DNA of 64,000 bases. Source: Manihot esculenta. Lineage: Eukaryota; Streptophyta; Magnoliopsida; Malpighiales; Euphorbiaceae. A model generated the notes under the pieces. That model was given only the letters and a program-made list of their open reading frames with translations. It had not been told where the DNA came from and did no database searches. The position numbers were made by a program, and so were the translations under genes. This document shows positions 9,907-22,945 of the stretch, in pieces (positions within the stretch are counted from its first letter, which is position 1; the number at the start of each line of letters is the position of its first letter). The stretch spans positions 36,653,231 to 36,717,230 of the forward strand of contig NC_035161.2 in assembly GCF_001659605.2 (NCBI RefSeq). The letters are read 5' to 3'.

Positions 9907-11587
9907 GTACTTTGCATGCACTAATTTCTTTTATTGCCTTTCATATATTTATTGTTGAAATGTGCTCTCATCTAAGAGAAAAGGTAGCCCAAAGTTAGAT
10001 CCTTTTGCAGATGAGCCAGAATGCGACTTGACTCATATAAGTGAACAATAGAAGTTTATTTCATTTTATTTGTTCTAGTCAATTTTGCACTTTGTTTTAT
10101 TTGACTTTTCATATGATTGTCCAATAGCGGTAAATCTCTTTTACTGTAGACACTGAACTTCATGTCTTGTATTTGGTTGTCAAATTGTCATGAAACGGTT
10201 TAGAATGACTTAATTTTAGTAAAATTTAGGAAAAACTTCTTACATTTCTCTAGGTTTTCAGGCATTGCTAGTACAAGAACCTCCAAATTGCAAAAGAATC
10301 CTTAAGGAGGTTAGGGATTTCAATCAGTGTTTTTGTTTCCATCTGTCTGTTTCTCTGTGTGGGATTTATACCTATTGTTGATTATATGCAAATTCTAGAA
10401 AGTCAATATGCACAAGGTGCCCTTTAATGTTCTGAATTGGGAAATGGGTGGTGCTGAATCATCTTCTTTTGTATGTGGACAAGAAATATTTAGAAAATCT
10501 AAATGTTTATATGGCTGTTGTATTTGCTACTAATTGTTTTAAAAAATATGGCTTTTCAATAGAGTGGGACTTTGATGGAGTGAAGAAAGGAATGTAACAG
10601 GAAATAAGGTCAAACTAGAATAAAGGCAAGTCTAGACAATGAGAATGATGATTCAGATTAATAGACTCAGGAATCTCATACAAGGAAACCCTCAAGATTT
10701 CAATACAAGGAAAAATGATTCAAACTAGAAGACAAACAAGGCTAGGCCTCCCAGGAAGGAACCTCCCGAAGCAGAGAATAGTCTGCCCTCTATTTTCACG
10801 AGCGAATCCGCGATGGTCCTCTCCTCTCCCTAACGCTTTTTAATGAAGCCTATCTTTGTATTTTAGTGGCCAGCTGTCTAACCACCTGCCTCAGGAAGTA
10901 ACAACCTTCATGCCAGCACCCCCTTTTTGATTCTTCTGGAATATACTAATAATTTCGTGGGCCCAGGAGATTTTTGATGCAGCTGCCTATCAGACTTTTT
11001 CCACTAACATTTGTGCTAAACCCATAACCTCATCATTGAAGTAGAATAAACATCCTTTTTCCCATCATCTTCCTCTCGTCTCAACCCTGTTGCTTCCCCC
11101 TTTCTTTCTTGTAACTCCATTGGTCTCTCTCACAATCTCTCTGTGTGTGTATGTATATTTGTGTGTCTCTGTCTCTCTCAAAAATAGCCAGTTCTTCAAT
11201 TTATAGTTTGAAGTTTGCTCTTTATTTTCCAAATGCTGATAAAGAGATCTCAGCATGTTTTCTCAATTAGATTAACAACAAAATCTATCGCCTTTTCATT
11301 GCCTGAGAAACATGATTTTCCTATGATAGGATGGTCTGCCACTGCCAGCGCTCTCCTGCTGCCAAAAGGGGTCCCACGTCACCCTTAGAGATTTATGATT
11401 GATCATTAGCCTGTGCTTTATCCAGCATCAGTCAGTGATTCTAACCTTGTTCTCTAACTTTGTTCACCATCCAACCATCATACTCAAAACAAGCACAAAC
11501 GCAGTATTTGGACAAACAATGGACTGCACTTTTTCTGGAAAGTAACATGTACCAAACTTGTGGTATTTGGGTGGATTTGTTTCTAAA
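9907..11587. other. Unassigned spacer between the two NPF4 copies
   Basis: No gene is recognised. Bases 10560-11000 are less AT-rich and resemble LTR or other repeat sequence on the minus strand, but I see no paired copy, primer-binding site or coding motif. A CT-rich/GT stretch occurs near 11095-11180. After the LOV exons there may be residual intron sequence up to about 10250. Confidence 0.35.
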
Positions 11588-11691
11588 ACCTGATGAAAAA
11601 ATTCCTCTTTATAAATTTTCACATCGAAATGAGCTGTTTTGCCTGATATTCATTTTTTTTTCTATTTAGAGAGGAATTTTTTCATCAGATT
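11588..11691. mobile_element. MITE-like element with long terminal inverted repeats
   Basis: The ends CTGATGAAAAAATTCCTCT and AGAGGAATTTTTTCATCAG are perfect inverted repeats around a core that matches 9044-9127. The whole unit could fold into a hairpin. It carries no coding sequence. Confidence 0.6.
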
Positions 11692-12001
11692 TTATTGAGA
11701 GTAATTTCCTTCCGTTAATCAATTGCTCACTTGAAATTATATATAAATGGTTTAATATCAGATTTATTAATTTAAAAAAAGAATCAATGATATTAACATT
11801 GTAGCGAAAGATGGAAAGTAAACATACCATAAAGAAATATAAAATTTTTATATTTGGAAGGAGGATTTGATGCTTAGTGTCTGTATATCTTTTTGGCTTG
11901 TTTTGGAAAATTAATATATATCCATCCTTCTTAATTAACCAAGCAGTTAAAATAGAAATTTCTTAATGGTGATTCAAAAATATTCCTACTTATATAATAG
12001 G
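11601..12001. repeat. Inverted repeat flanking NPF4 copy B, left arm
   Basis: Reverse complement similarity to 16854-17230, for example CTATTATA.AAGTAGGAA at one end and CATCGAAATGAGCT at the other, with indels. Together the arms bracket the whole copy B gene plus its 5' flank (about 4.8 kb between arms). Non-coding; may be two copies of one decayed element inserted in opposite orientation. Confidence 0.7.
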
Positions 12002-12033
12002 CTTATATAATAGGTTTAATATATAGTGTCTGT

Positions 12034-12078
12034 ATATATAATTCGGATTTGTGGATACCCTACCCTTTTACATCCCTA
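12034..12078. mobile_element. hAT terminal remnant downstream of NPF4 copy B
   Basis: Read in reverse complement this begins TAGGGATGTAAAAGGGTAGG and matches the left end of the element at 6221. It meets the same gene-flank base (ACAAGAGCCGCT at 12079), so a hAT element was inserted about 175 bp past the NPF4 stop codon before or during duplication. Only about 45 bp survive here. Confidence 0.7.
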
Positions 12079-12252
12079 ACAAGAGCCGCTATTACAAGAG
12101 AAACAGTTATTACATGATAAAATTACTCTAAAGCTTTTCCATGTATTGGCCGGTAATGAAGATCTTGCGATTGATCTTATATACAGCCAAGAGGTTGTTC
12201 AGCGCAACCATTTATCATCTGGTATAAACAGAGCAAAGAGGCCAGTCATTAT

Positions 12253-14833
12253 CTATGTTGAATGCGTAAATTGGCTTTGCCAGCCACTTCTTGTTGATCT
12301 ATACTTGTACCAGTTGGCCCAGAGAAGGTAATGCAAGAAATTCACAGCACTTAGCACGCACATCAGCCAGTAGAATCGTTCCAGTTGATAGTAATTTATG
12401 TTGTCGCCAGAGAGCCATGGTCTGCGTGTAGAGTTACCTGTAATATTATTTACTATTGATACAATTACTGAGCTCAGGTAGTAACCCATGGCCAAGGAAG
12501 CCCAAGAAAGAGAAGTTGCTAAGGATCTCATGCTTGTGGGTGCCTCTGTAAAGAGAAATTCCATCAGCCCTGCCAATGTGAAGAGATCTGCTGATCCCAA
12601 GAATAAGTACTGGAAAGCAATCCAGAAGAATGTGATGGGTAATGGATCATTCGAGTCTAGTAGTCCTGAATTTGTAGCAACTTTCTTCCGCTTGATTCCA
12701 ACCAGCGCAGCAACTCCCATTGCTATTACAGAAAGAACTAAACCAATGCCAATTCTTTGCAGATGAGTTATGCCCATTTCAGATTTGGTCACTTTCCTAG
12801 CGAATGGGATAATGAAATGGTCGTAAATGGGTGCTAGGATCATAATGAAGATTACCGGAAAAAAGGGAAGGGAAGCTGGGGGAACTTTCAAGGAACCAAG
12901 CTTGGTGTTCATGGTGGCAGCTTGTTGTACAGAAAATGTGGAGAGCTGAGCCAGGCAGCAACTGAGCATGATGGTGCAAGAAAATATTGGTAGAATTTTT
13001 ATCACAACTTTAACTTCCTCAACTTGCTGTACTGTGCATTCTAGAGAAGAATGGACTTGCCTTTTCACCACCGCTCTGTTAAGAAAGCTGAAGCTTTTTG
13101 TTAAAGTTTCAGTACCGGGTGCCATTTCTTTGGAATTTTCTTTTGATTCTTCGCTGGCCTGGGTTGGACTGATAGGACTTGCATTCAGGTTTGCTATGGC
13201 ATTGCTGGGAGTGCTGCTTATGAAAGTAGTAATAGCAGCAACGATCAAAACCTGTTAAAAAAAAAAAAAGTGGTCAATTACATGAAAAAAATAATGAAAA
13301 TTTACGCAGCAGTTCAACGTGTTAGCCAGAAAGTCCATAAGAAACCTGTAGTATACCTTGAAAATGGTTGTGAGGGGACTTCCAGAAGGGATCTTATTCC
13401 TGTAAGTGGGTGAACCAGCGAGGAAGATAGGGATAGATAGAAAGATTACAATGGTGGATACTCCAAAACCCCACACCCACCCTTTGTTGTCCTCTAGCCA
13501 CACAACGAAAGTTACTGCAATGAGGCCTCCGCAAGCAAGACAGAAGATGAAGTAATTGAAGAAGGTCGATCTCTGCTTCCTTCCTTGTGGGGTGCTTTCA
13601 TCAAATTGCTCTGCCCCATGTGCTGCAAGTGAACCCTTTATCCCGCCAACTCCAAGGGCCACCATATAGAGCCCTAAAAACAGCATTGCAGCCTTTGCAC
13701 CAGTTACTTCTTGGCATGGGACGTTGGGGTTAGCTGGGTCACATGCCGGTGGTTTTAGCGAAGGTGAGCGAGCTTGCACAATGAGTGTCACCAACCCCTG
13801 TAACGATCAAAATTCAACATTTATAATCGTAATCAGCATTCAGTAATACAGAATCGAGCTGAGGCCTCAAATTTCCAAAAGTGTCAACATCAGGCAAATT
13901 ATTTTATACAAATGTTGATGCTTTGGATATAATAAAAAAAAATTAAGTCATTTTTACATGAAACGGATTAATATTTCTAGACTTATAACTTCATAACATT
14001 TTTAAATTATGTATTCATAAAGATTATTAGCATTATTTATTTTAATGCTGCAATTAAGTAACCAAAAATATATTTTTTTGAAAAAATAATTGTTTAATAT
14101 TTACCCAATTATACACGTGGAAAGGACAAATTCATTGTCACGCAAACAGTTGGTGAACTTGAGACAACTATAAGGCTGTGAAGAAAAAGACAAGTATAGA
14201 TATTAAGGGATATTTAAAAAGAAAAAAAGAAGTTTCTATTAGTACTCTATGGCTCATGGGCCCTTTCCCTTATCAGGACTCTCTCTAATCGGATAAGTTG
14301 CATAACTAGTCTTATGGATTATATGCACTGATTAATTGCGAAACCCTACATGCAGATGCTACTTATCATCATCACCTTCTATAGTAACCTTCTTTCAATC
14401 TTTTACTACATAAAACAAACATTTATCCCTTATTTAAAATTAAAAATTTCATAAAAATACAATTTAATTTATTAATTTTCTTTTTAATTTATAAAATTTT
14501 ATAAGAATTTATTTTATTTTTTTTATAAAATAAATCATAACAAAGATAATAGTTAAATTAATTATATAAATCAAATAATGGTAAATTTTCTAAAATTATT
14601 CACTACTTGGTGAATTTTCTAACATTATTCACTATTTTGTGAATATTGAATATTATGTAATGAATTTAAGAAAAAAACTTATTTTGATGATAAGTTTAAC
14701 CATGGAGGTTTTGAGGGCATGGTTTTCCTGAGGAAAAATAAGTTAAAAGTTCTGCAACCAAGCAAGTTGCTGTAGAAAGGTAGAAGCTGATTACCTCGCA
14801 GCACTCTTCTTTTAAGATGACCTGCAACTCTTA

Positions 14834-14896
<63 letters not shown>

Positions 14897-15990
14897 CTTT
14901 TCACTATTTAATTATTTATTTATTTACACCATATATATTTACTTCACACCATTTCAAGATTAGCCGCCAATAAGAATTATCCGATTAACAAAATATATTA
15001 TTATTATTATTATCCTTTCATTCTTTCCACTTGGCACAAAAAAAAAAAAAAAAAAAAAAAACCCTCAAAAGCGAGTAATGATTAAAACATAAAAATACTA
15101 GGTTACCAATATCCTAAACTAGGTTAATTATGGACTAAAACTTCTGTTGCAATGCGAGAACCAATCTGAAAAATAATTTTGTAAACATTTTCCGAGTGGG
15201 GTTTGCTGCATCACCACACTCTGGTGTTCGGGCTGAGAAAGTACTGTTCTCTAGAAATTTGAGAATCATCAAATGCATGGTTTCCAATTTTATGAAAGAA
15301 AATGAAAACGCAAGAAGAGAGAAAGGAAACGACAGACCCAATTCCTCCAGTAACTAACAGAAAACTAAGTTACAAGAGAGGGAGAGAGAGATATCTTTAC
15401 CAGAAATTCGATGGCTGCACTTATCAGGTATATGGTATAATTAGTGAAAAAAGCATCTGAGAGAAAACCACCAAGAAGGGCTAAAAGGAAAGAAGTTCCC
15501 ATGAAATTCGTGACATTATTGGCCGATACAGATGGAGACAAATGCATGTACTCTGATAGATACATCACCAAGTTGCTTGCATTTGCCAGAAATGCCAGGT
15601 TCTCCAATATCTCCACAACTGCATGCCAACAAATTTAAAACCCCATCATTTTCCTTCTCTTCTTTTTTTTTTTTTCTTTCAAACAACAAAATATACAAAG
15701 CCAAAAGCAAGTGTGGAATGCTGAAGAAGAAGAAGAAGCATAGAACAGACCCAATACGAAGGAGGCAGCAAGCATGCCTCCATGACGGCCTCTGAGGGCA
15801 GGCCTGTTCCTCCAGTCCACATAGCCATCCCATCTAGCCAGCTGCTCTTCGTTTTCTTGTTCCTGCACATATAGACAAAAAAGAAAAACTCATGAGGGTA
15901 CACCAAAATATGTATAAGACCAATTATATAAAATACATGAATGAGAGAGAGAGAGAGAGAGAGAGACTAAAAGGAAGAGGAACCCACCAT
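12253..15990 (-). CDS. NPF4: NPF4-type NRT1/PTR family transporter (NPF4.6/AIT1-like), copy B
   Basis: Join of 15988-15990 (ATG only), 15751-15862, 15401-15618, 13357-13797 and 12253-13251; 1773 nt, 590 aa, against about 585 for Arabidopsis NPF4.6 (NRT1.2/AIT1). Proton-coupled plasma-membrane carriers of this clade move nitrate and abscisic acid. Splice sites are GT-AG and phases agree; the 218-bp exon is the conserved NPF exon. Visible are WDGYVDWRNRPALRGRHGGM near the N-terminus, VVEILENLA (residues 39-47), GVGGIKGS, EQFDESTPQGRKQRSTFFNY, a long loop, and the C-terminal AGLMEFLFTEAP and MRSLATSLSWASLAMGYYLS helices. The ExxER/K motif reads EILEN, as I recall for NPF4 members. The ATG-only first coding exon is an inference: no in-frame ATG lies near the start of exon 2, and joining it gives MEQENEEQLARWDGYVDW. 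Which NPF4 member it is remains open. Confidence 0.9.
14836..14892. repeat. AT dinucleotide microsatellite in NPF4 copy B intron
   Basis: About 28 AT units in the intron between the 218-bp and 441-bp exons. The equivalent site in copy A (near 7874) has almost none, so the array expanded after duplication. Confidence 0.95.
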
Positions 15991-16106
15991 CTCTATCTCT
16001 CTCTTGGTGTTGAGAATTTGGATCTTGGGTGAGAGGAGTTGTTGAATATAAAGAAAGAGTGATGACTGGTTGAGGTTTTAAAGACCCAAAAGATATAGAA
16101 TAAGAC

Positions 16107-16853
16107 AAAATATATCCTGGACCCATTATAAAATGGACTTAATTTCATCCTTTTAGCCTGAATTATTATTATTATTACTACTAAATGATAAATTACTTCA
16201 TCGAGTTTTAATTAATATTATTTAATTAAAATAATATAAAAAAATATGATAAAAATTAAAAATTTTATTAAAATTTTTTAAAATTTAAAAGGTGAATTTT
16301 TAATAATTAAAAAATACTATTTGTAATAAAAAAATTAATATATAAAATTATAAAAATATTTTTTAAAAATATTTAAAATATAAAATAAACCATTTAAATC
16401 ATCAAATTTTTATATTGAATTTTGTAATAAATTTATGATTTTTATTATTTTTTTAAAAATCATGCATGGCAAAAGTCACTTTTTAAAAATGTATCATGAA
16501 TTTTATATATGATATTTGGTTGGGCACTCCATTTTTCAAATATTGACGTGTTAAAGAAAAAAGGGAATTTTTTTTCCCTATTTTGTATATATGATATTTA
16601 TCCTTTTAAATGCATTCTTTTAAAATATTAAGGTTCTTATTTGGATCTTAAAACTTTTGAAGGGTCAATATGACCGTTTAGTATAAGTTTAGGGATGAAA
16701 ATAGACTTTTTACTTCTGATTGATTTTCGTTTGTTTTTTCCAAGGTTGAACGTATGTACATATTAAATAGACATAGAGGCAAAATTAAAATCCTAAATAG
16801 CTTTAGAATGAGCAGTCTTATTCCAAAAAAAGTTAGGAAAAGTGTAAAATATC
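16107..16853. other. 5' flank of NPF4 copy B
   Basis: Very AT-rich. Homology to the copy A 5' flank ends near 16106, about 115 bp upstream of the start codon, so the two copies have different upstream sequence and probably different promoter activity. No other gene seen. Confidence 0.45.
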
Positions 16854-17230
16854 CCTATTATAGAAGTAGGAAAATTTTTGAATCACCATCAAAAAATTTC
16901 TATTTTAACTGTTTGGTTAATTAAGAATGATGGATATATATTTCCCAAAACAAGTGGACACTAAGCATCAAATCCTCCTTCCAAATATAAAAAAATTATA
17001 TTTCTTTATGGTATGCTTGCTTGCCATCTTTCATTAATCCTTTTTTAAATTAATAAATCTGATATTAAACCATTTCAGGTCAACAATTGATTAACGGAAG
17101 GAAATTACTCTCAATAAAACCTTCATCGCTTATTATCCTAATAAAAAAAATTCCTTTTTAAATAAAAAATAAATATATATTTATCAATATAAATATCATG
17201 CAAACCAGCTCATTTCGATGTGGAAATAAT
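16854..17230. repeat. Inverted repeat flanking NPF4 copy B, right arm
   Basis: Reverse-complement partner of 11601-12001, more diverged at its right end, where it includes a decayed inverted copy of the small MITE-like element (CAAACCAGCTCATTTCGATG near 17201). Confidence 0.7.
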
Positions 17231-20130
17231 TATTTTTGTTCAGGTGATTATTTAACATTATTTATTTTTTGAATAAGAGGAAAGTGGTTTAATTAGGGCA
17301 AGAAGGCTTCATTAAAGCTCTAATCACAGGAGTGTAAGAAGACGATTCTTGAAATGATGTAGACATTTGTAGCCCTTTGGTTATTCATCTATTGTAACTG
17401 AAATCATAATAATCCACTGTAACTGCAAAAAATTCATTAATGATCACACGGTTGAGTCCAATTCTTCCATTTATATATAAATATATAAATGTTTTTTATT
17501 ATTTCAAATAAATATATTAAAATTCCAAAAAAAAAGAAAGAGAAAATTGACAGTCGGGTGTGGACTGGAGAATTCAACCATTAGACATGTGAACCATCCT
17601 TTACTGCTGTGTGGACCAATTGTGTTTTTCTAAGACATGTGTGTTATTATTATTATTATTTAGGACAATATAAATTTTTTTTGGTAAGTCTGGAATTAAT
17701 GAAGGTAGTTAGGGAGTTGGTGTCATAACTCCTTCCAATGCAACCTTATATTTCTAATATTTCATAATCTGTATATATCCTTTTTTTTTTCACTTCTTAA
17801 AAAATCTCATTATAAATATCAATGATAAATATCAAAATTATGAAGAAAAAAAAATTTAAGTAATTTAGTTAGCATTGTCTGTTTCCAGCAGGGGCAGGAC
17901 CTGCATTTATAAAAAAATATGTAATGTTGCAAAATGTTTCAACGGCTGGTTTGAAACATTAATTATATTACATCACACGGTCAGAGCATATTCAGTCCCC
18001 TCATCCTCATTTTCTAGGGGTTCTGTATGGATGATTTCACTATCATAAAACTGTTCGTTTTTTTCCATGAGATACCGATGAGGCAAAATTAGATCCACCG
18101 CGCATCTAACTAATGTTGCCAATTTAATTGATGTATTAAAATCAAATTGATAATGCGAGTTAAAATAAAATTATATTATAATTAATTAAATAAATTATCA
18201 GTAATAAATTAAAATTAAATTGATGATACGAATTAAAATTAAATTATATTATAATTAATTAAATAGATAATTGATATTTATAATCGTTATTTCAATTTTC
18301 AAATAAGTAGATGAAAGAAAATGATAAATGAAAATTTTAAAAATATTTGTATGGAAAAATAGCAAATATTTATATATTTTTGTGATATTTTTTTATATTG
18401 TAAAAAAATTGAGATAAATGTAGTATTTTTTATTATTAACGATAATGTGATCGGCTCGTTAATATAGAATATTCACCGTTTAATTAGTTAAAAATCTTTA
18501 CCGTTTAATTAGTTAGAAATTCTGTGATTATAGTCGTAAAATGAATTTAATAAATTGTAATCGTTTAATGGTAACTTTTTTATGGAAACTCATTCTAAAA
18601 TTCAGAAGATTGAGTTTGTTCGATTTGAAGCCGGTATGTCTTCAAATCAACTTGAAACGTTTGATTCTGATACTCTGAAATTCAGAGAAAATATAATTTA
18701 CAATAATTGAGTAAGTTTGGTTTGAGAGGAGGATTCTCCTCTCCTTTTATTATTTTCTTTTGTCTGCTAGTGACGTCTAATGGCTATTGGGCCACCTGTC
18801 TCTGCCATACGGATACGTACGTACAACGATATCAGACGTTTGCTCCATACGAAACGACCATTTAATTTTCTTCTCGTACGCGTGCAAACAGATTTGCTGG
18901 ATGGATAGGCCGGTTGTCCCTTCTCTTAATGAGTCTCAAGACCGAACTGGGCTTGAGGAGACTGAGACCCTAAGGGAAACCCGATCTCAAGGCCGAATTG
19001 TCGAGGCTGGCCCATTGAAAAAGTTTCTTAATTCAATGTTGCCATTATGGGTTCGGCCTTATATCGGAATGGTGAAACTCAGCAGTCATCAGATTCTTTT
19101 TTTTTTACGATTGAAACTATTTATGACCATATTTTATAATGACAGTTCACAGTCTATTTTATAACATCACTAATATATTAGTGAATTTTTTAAATTATAA
19201 TAATTTATATATTAATTTTATTTAATAAATAGATGAAAAATAGTATAAGGGATGTGGCTGGTAACATCTGAGAATAATTACCGAACTAGATTTAGATTAT
19301 TATTGGTAGAAAGAAAAAAATTAGGAAAAGAAAAGTCTACTAGAAATGAATGGAAAATTTGAAACATTTATAAAGATCAGAGATTTTTATGTAATGCTTC
19401 TAAAAATGAAAGTTTTTTTATTTTTAAATAAAAATTAAAAATTTAAAAATAAAATTTAAAATCTCTCAAATTTATTTAAATATATTTATCACTATAATAA
19501 GACCGTAAATATAAAAATGAAAGCTTTTTAACATACTTTTAAAGATGAATGATTTTATATAACAAATTAAAGGTAATAAAACTGAAATATATTAAAATTA
19601 TGTGTACACATTATAATACCATTCAAAATTAAAATTATTTCTTTTTTATATTAGGAAAAACTTGTATTTACACATTCTATTATGAATTTAAAACACTAAA
19701 ATTATATTTTTATATAAAAAAAATCAGATAAAATTCACTTTCATATATTTTAAAATCACAGAAAATTAGTTTCATAAGAATTTTTCTATATATTAACTTC
19801 AAATCCATTTTTTTATGCACATGTGTCTTTAATTGATTGGGTGAGTAATAGAGTTTTTCATGTTGATATTTTTAATAAAATAATTTATTTGTTATTATTT
19901 TATTTCATTTTAAAATATATTAATAAATTTACATATAAAAATTTTAATGAAATTTAAAAAGTGTATAAATTAATTTTTTTAAATAATTACTTTTTTGAAA
20001 AAAAAGTAAGCTTTCTTGAAATAATTTAGTTTTTCTTCTTTAATTAAAAATATATTTTTTATTAATTAATTTTTTTAATATAAGTATTAAAAAGTTAAAA
20101 AGTATTTTTTAAAAAATAATTTCTATAAAA
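17231..20130. other. AT-rich intergenic region, no gene recognised
   Basis: Long A/T runs, small direct repeats (about 18130-18260) and a less AT-rich patch at 18780-19080 with an open frame of 125 codons (18787-19164). That frame has no recognisable domain and shows no codon-level sign of being a gene. The patch could be an old transposon fragment. Confidence 0.4.
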
Positions 20131-20997
20131 CAATTACAACCTTATTTATTAAAACAATTTAGCTTTGAAATTCTCATGAATATTCGATAATAACTCTTTA
20201 TTTTTTAAAAAAATTGACGGAATGTGAGTAAAATTTAATTTCTGTCTAATAAAATTTTAAAATACTGTAATTTTATAAAAAAAAAATAATAAAATTTGAT
20301 TATGGGTCTTTGTCGCTTTCTTTTTCACAAGTCACTTGAAAAAGGGAGATCATGGAGGGATACATAGACGTTGAAATAGAATTAATGGGAAATTAATACA
20401 TAAAAATAAACCCAGATTTCAAAGTTGGCTGCAAAATAAATGTAAATGCTCAGAACATTTCTAATAAATGTCTTTTCAAACAAAAATCAAAGCTTTTTCC
20501 CACTAATTATATAAAAATGAAGCTTACGTGCAAGCAACCATGCATTTTTATATACAAAACAATTGCAACCTTATTTATTAAAACAATTTAATTTTGAAAT
20601 TCTCATGAATATTCGGTAATAACTCTTTATTTTTTTAAAAAAATTAACGTGATATGAATAAAATTTAATTTCAATTTAATAAAATTTTAAAATACTGTAA
20701 TTCTATAAAAAAAAAAAATTTGATTATGGGTATTTGTGGCTTTCTTTTTCACAAGTCACTTGAAAAAGGGAGATCATGGAGGGATACATAGTTGTAATTA
20801 GATGTTGTAATAGAATTAATGGAAAATTAATACATAAAAATAAACTCATATTTCAAAATTGGCTGCAAAATAAATGTAAATGCTCAGAACATTTCTAATA
20901 AATGTCTTTTCAAACAAAAACCAAAGTTTTTTCCTACTAATTATATAAAAATAAAGCTTAATTAAAGCAAGACGTGCATGCAACCATGCATTTTTAC
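20131..20997. repeat. Tandem duplication, two ~430-bp units
   Basis: Unit 1 (20131-20559) and unit 2 (20560-20997) align along their length. They share ACCTTATTTATTAAAACAAT, TTTTTCACAAGTCACTTGAA and AAAGGGAGATCATGGAGGGA, and end in variants of AACCATGCATTTTTA. Small indels and substitutions separate them. Each unit contains TTTCACAAGTCACTTGAAA, an imperfect palindrome. No coding content. Confidence 0.9.
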
Positions 20998-22945
20998 TCG
21001 ATTCTAATTGGCCACTTAATTAAATGATAGGTTTCTAAATGCATAATTAATTAATACGTAATTAATTAATTTAATTTCTCCTCTCTTATTAAAACGTAAG
21101 AATTATATAAAAACATACCATCTTTTTATTTATTTATTTTGAATTATATAGAGAGAGATTTATTTTCTTAGTATTGATTTGTTGAAATGCCGTTGGAGAA
21201 AGGGATCAATGAAATGTGATGTCAACTCAGAATTAATGAAATATGATGTCAACTTTGCCCTTAATTATATCCCACTTAATTAATTTATCGGGTGTTTTTT
21301 CTATTTTTGCTAAAAAATTTAAAAAAAAATGCAAAATGAAAAATAATTACAAAATCATTAACCTAAAAGTTAGTGGCGACTCAAACATAGAATGGAGCCC
21401 ATTAACAAGATAAAATTGTTAGAATTAATGATGATAGCTACCATTTCTAAAATATATACTTTTAGTTCTCATCTCTTCAAATCTTTATTTTCTGAGCAAT
21501 ATATTCTTCAGCAAATATATTTGCAGAAATTTTATTTCATAAAAATTAGGATAAAAATGTGGAAATTAACTTTTAGAAAATTTAGTTTATCTCTAATTTA
21601 TATTTATATTTATATAAAAAAAACGATTATTATATAATTTGAAACATAATAAGTTAAAAAATAAACTAATAAATTTATTAATATATTTTATTTTTAAATT
21701 AAAATTAAATAATAAAAAATAAATTATATTATTTAAAAATATTTTCTCAAATAAAATATATTTTATTTTTTGTAAAACAAAGAGGCTAAATTAATTAAAC
21801 AATTTATATTATTCGGTTTAAAATGTTTTTTATTTCTTGAAAAAAAAAAGAGTAATTTTTAACCCTTAAAGAAACTATAATCTTCTATTAAAAAAATCGA
21901 TGTCTTATATCTCTATATATATAAGTATATTTGATTGAAGATAATATTTTTATAAAATAATATGATTAAATAGAAAAATATAATTTATTATTGCTAATTA
22001 ATAATATATTAACAAATATAGTCCAACAAGTTAATTTAATTTAATTTGATTTGAGAGAGGCAGATTTTAGTGACTTTCTCCATGCCCCTACAAAAGGGAA
22101 ATATATATAAGGAAGGTGAAGAGGTACTTATTTTTGCAGTGCAAGTAATCAGTGAGCAATTTCAATGGTTCACCTTGAAGATTTGGTGAAAAAAGAAAAA
22201 AGAAAAAATCAATTCAAGATTGTGAAATAAAAAGAAATAAATTAATTTTGATGAGTAGTTGCCTGTAACTATTTGACGAAGGAAGGTCAAAATTGCTACT
22301 AAAAGTAGCACGTGATGACTTGACCTCTACATCTCAAATGTATAAACGTATACACCTATGCAATCACATGGAAACAGTCTCTTCAGAAAAAAAAAAAAAA
22401 AGAAAAAAAGGAAACAGTCTAATTTTTAATTAGAAAAATTTATCATGACTAATTTTTCTGAATATTTTTTAAAATATAAAAAATATATTTCTAAAAATTA
22501 TTGTGCGAAACAAATGGACTTTATTGAATAAGTTTCTAACATAGGAAATTTCAAACTAAATAGATGAGTAAACAATTGCCTGGTCATGGGCTCCTAGCTG
22601 CTTATTTCGAGGGCCATCCCTGACAAGTATGTGCTGATTCTACTCGTATAAACATTGAGCCCATGAGAAGACTGCAACAATCTAAGACACTTTCAATAGC
22701 GCTTGTAAAGGATTATCCCTTCGGCAGATGGTTGTAGATTCTGGATTGTATAAGAAGGTTAACGTTGGGTCACTCGCCCCATGAAGCCAACTGATTTAAG
22801 AAGCCGAGTATCACGCAGAAGTAAGGTGTTCCACTTCGGATTCTGAAGAACCGCGTAGAATTTGTTATATTTTAAGGTTTGTCCTCTACTGTTTACAGAT
22901 AATGAAAATTTAGATTATTGGTTTATAAGACCATGAGAATCCCAA
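20998..22945. other. AT-rich intergenic region downstream of PPR copy B
   Basis: Mostly A/T homopolymer-rich DNA. Bases 22580-22860 have more balanced composition but no recognisable protein in any frame. A pair of inverted 15-mers, GGATTCTGAAGAACC near 22839 and GGTTCTTCAGAATCC near 22958, lies next to the PPR 3' remnant and suggests a small inversion there. Confidence 0.45.

Noticed and set aside
18787..19164. 125-codon plus-strand frame in the AT-rich gap
   Set aside because: No recognisable domain, no splice context or promoter, and the frame ends in A/T-rich DNA; treated as chance or an old transposon patch.
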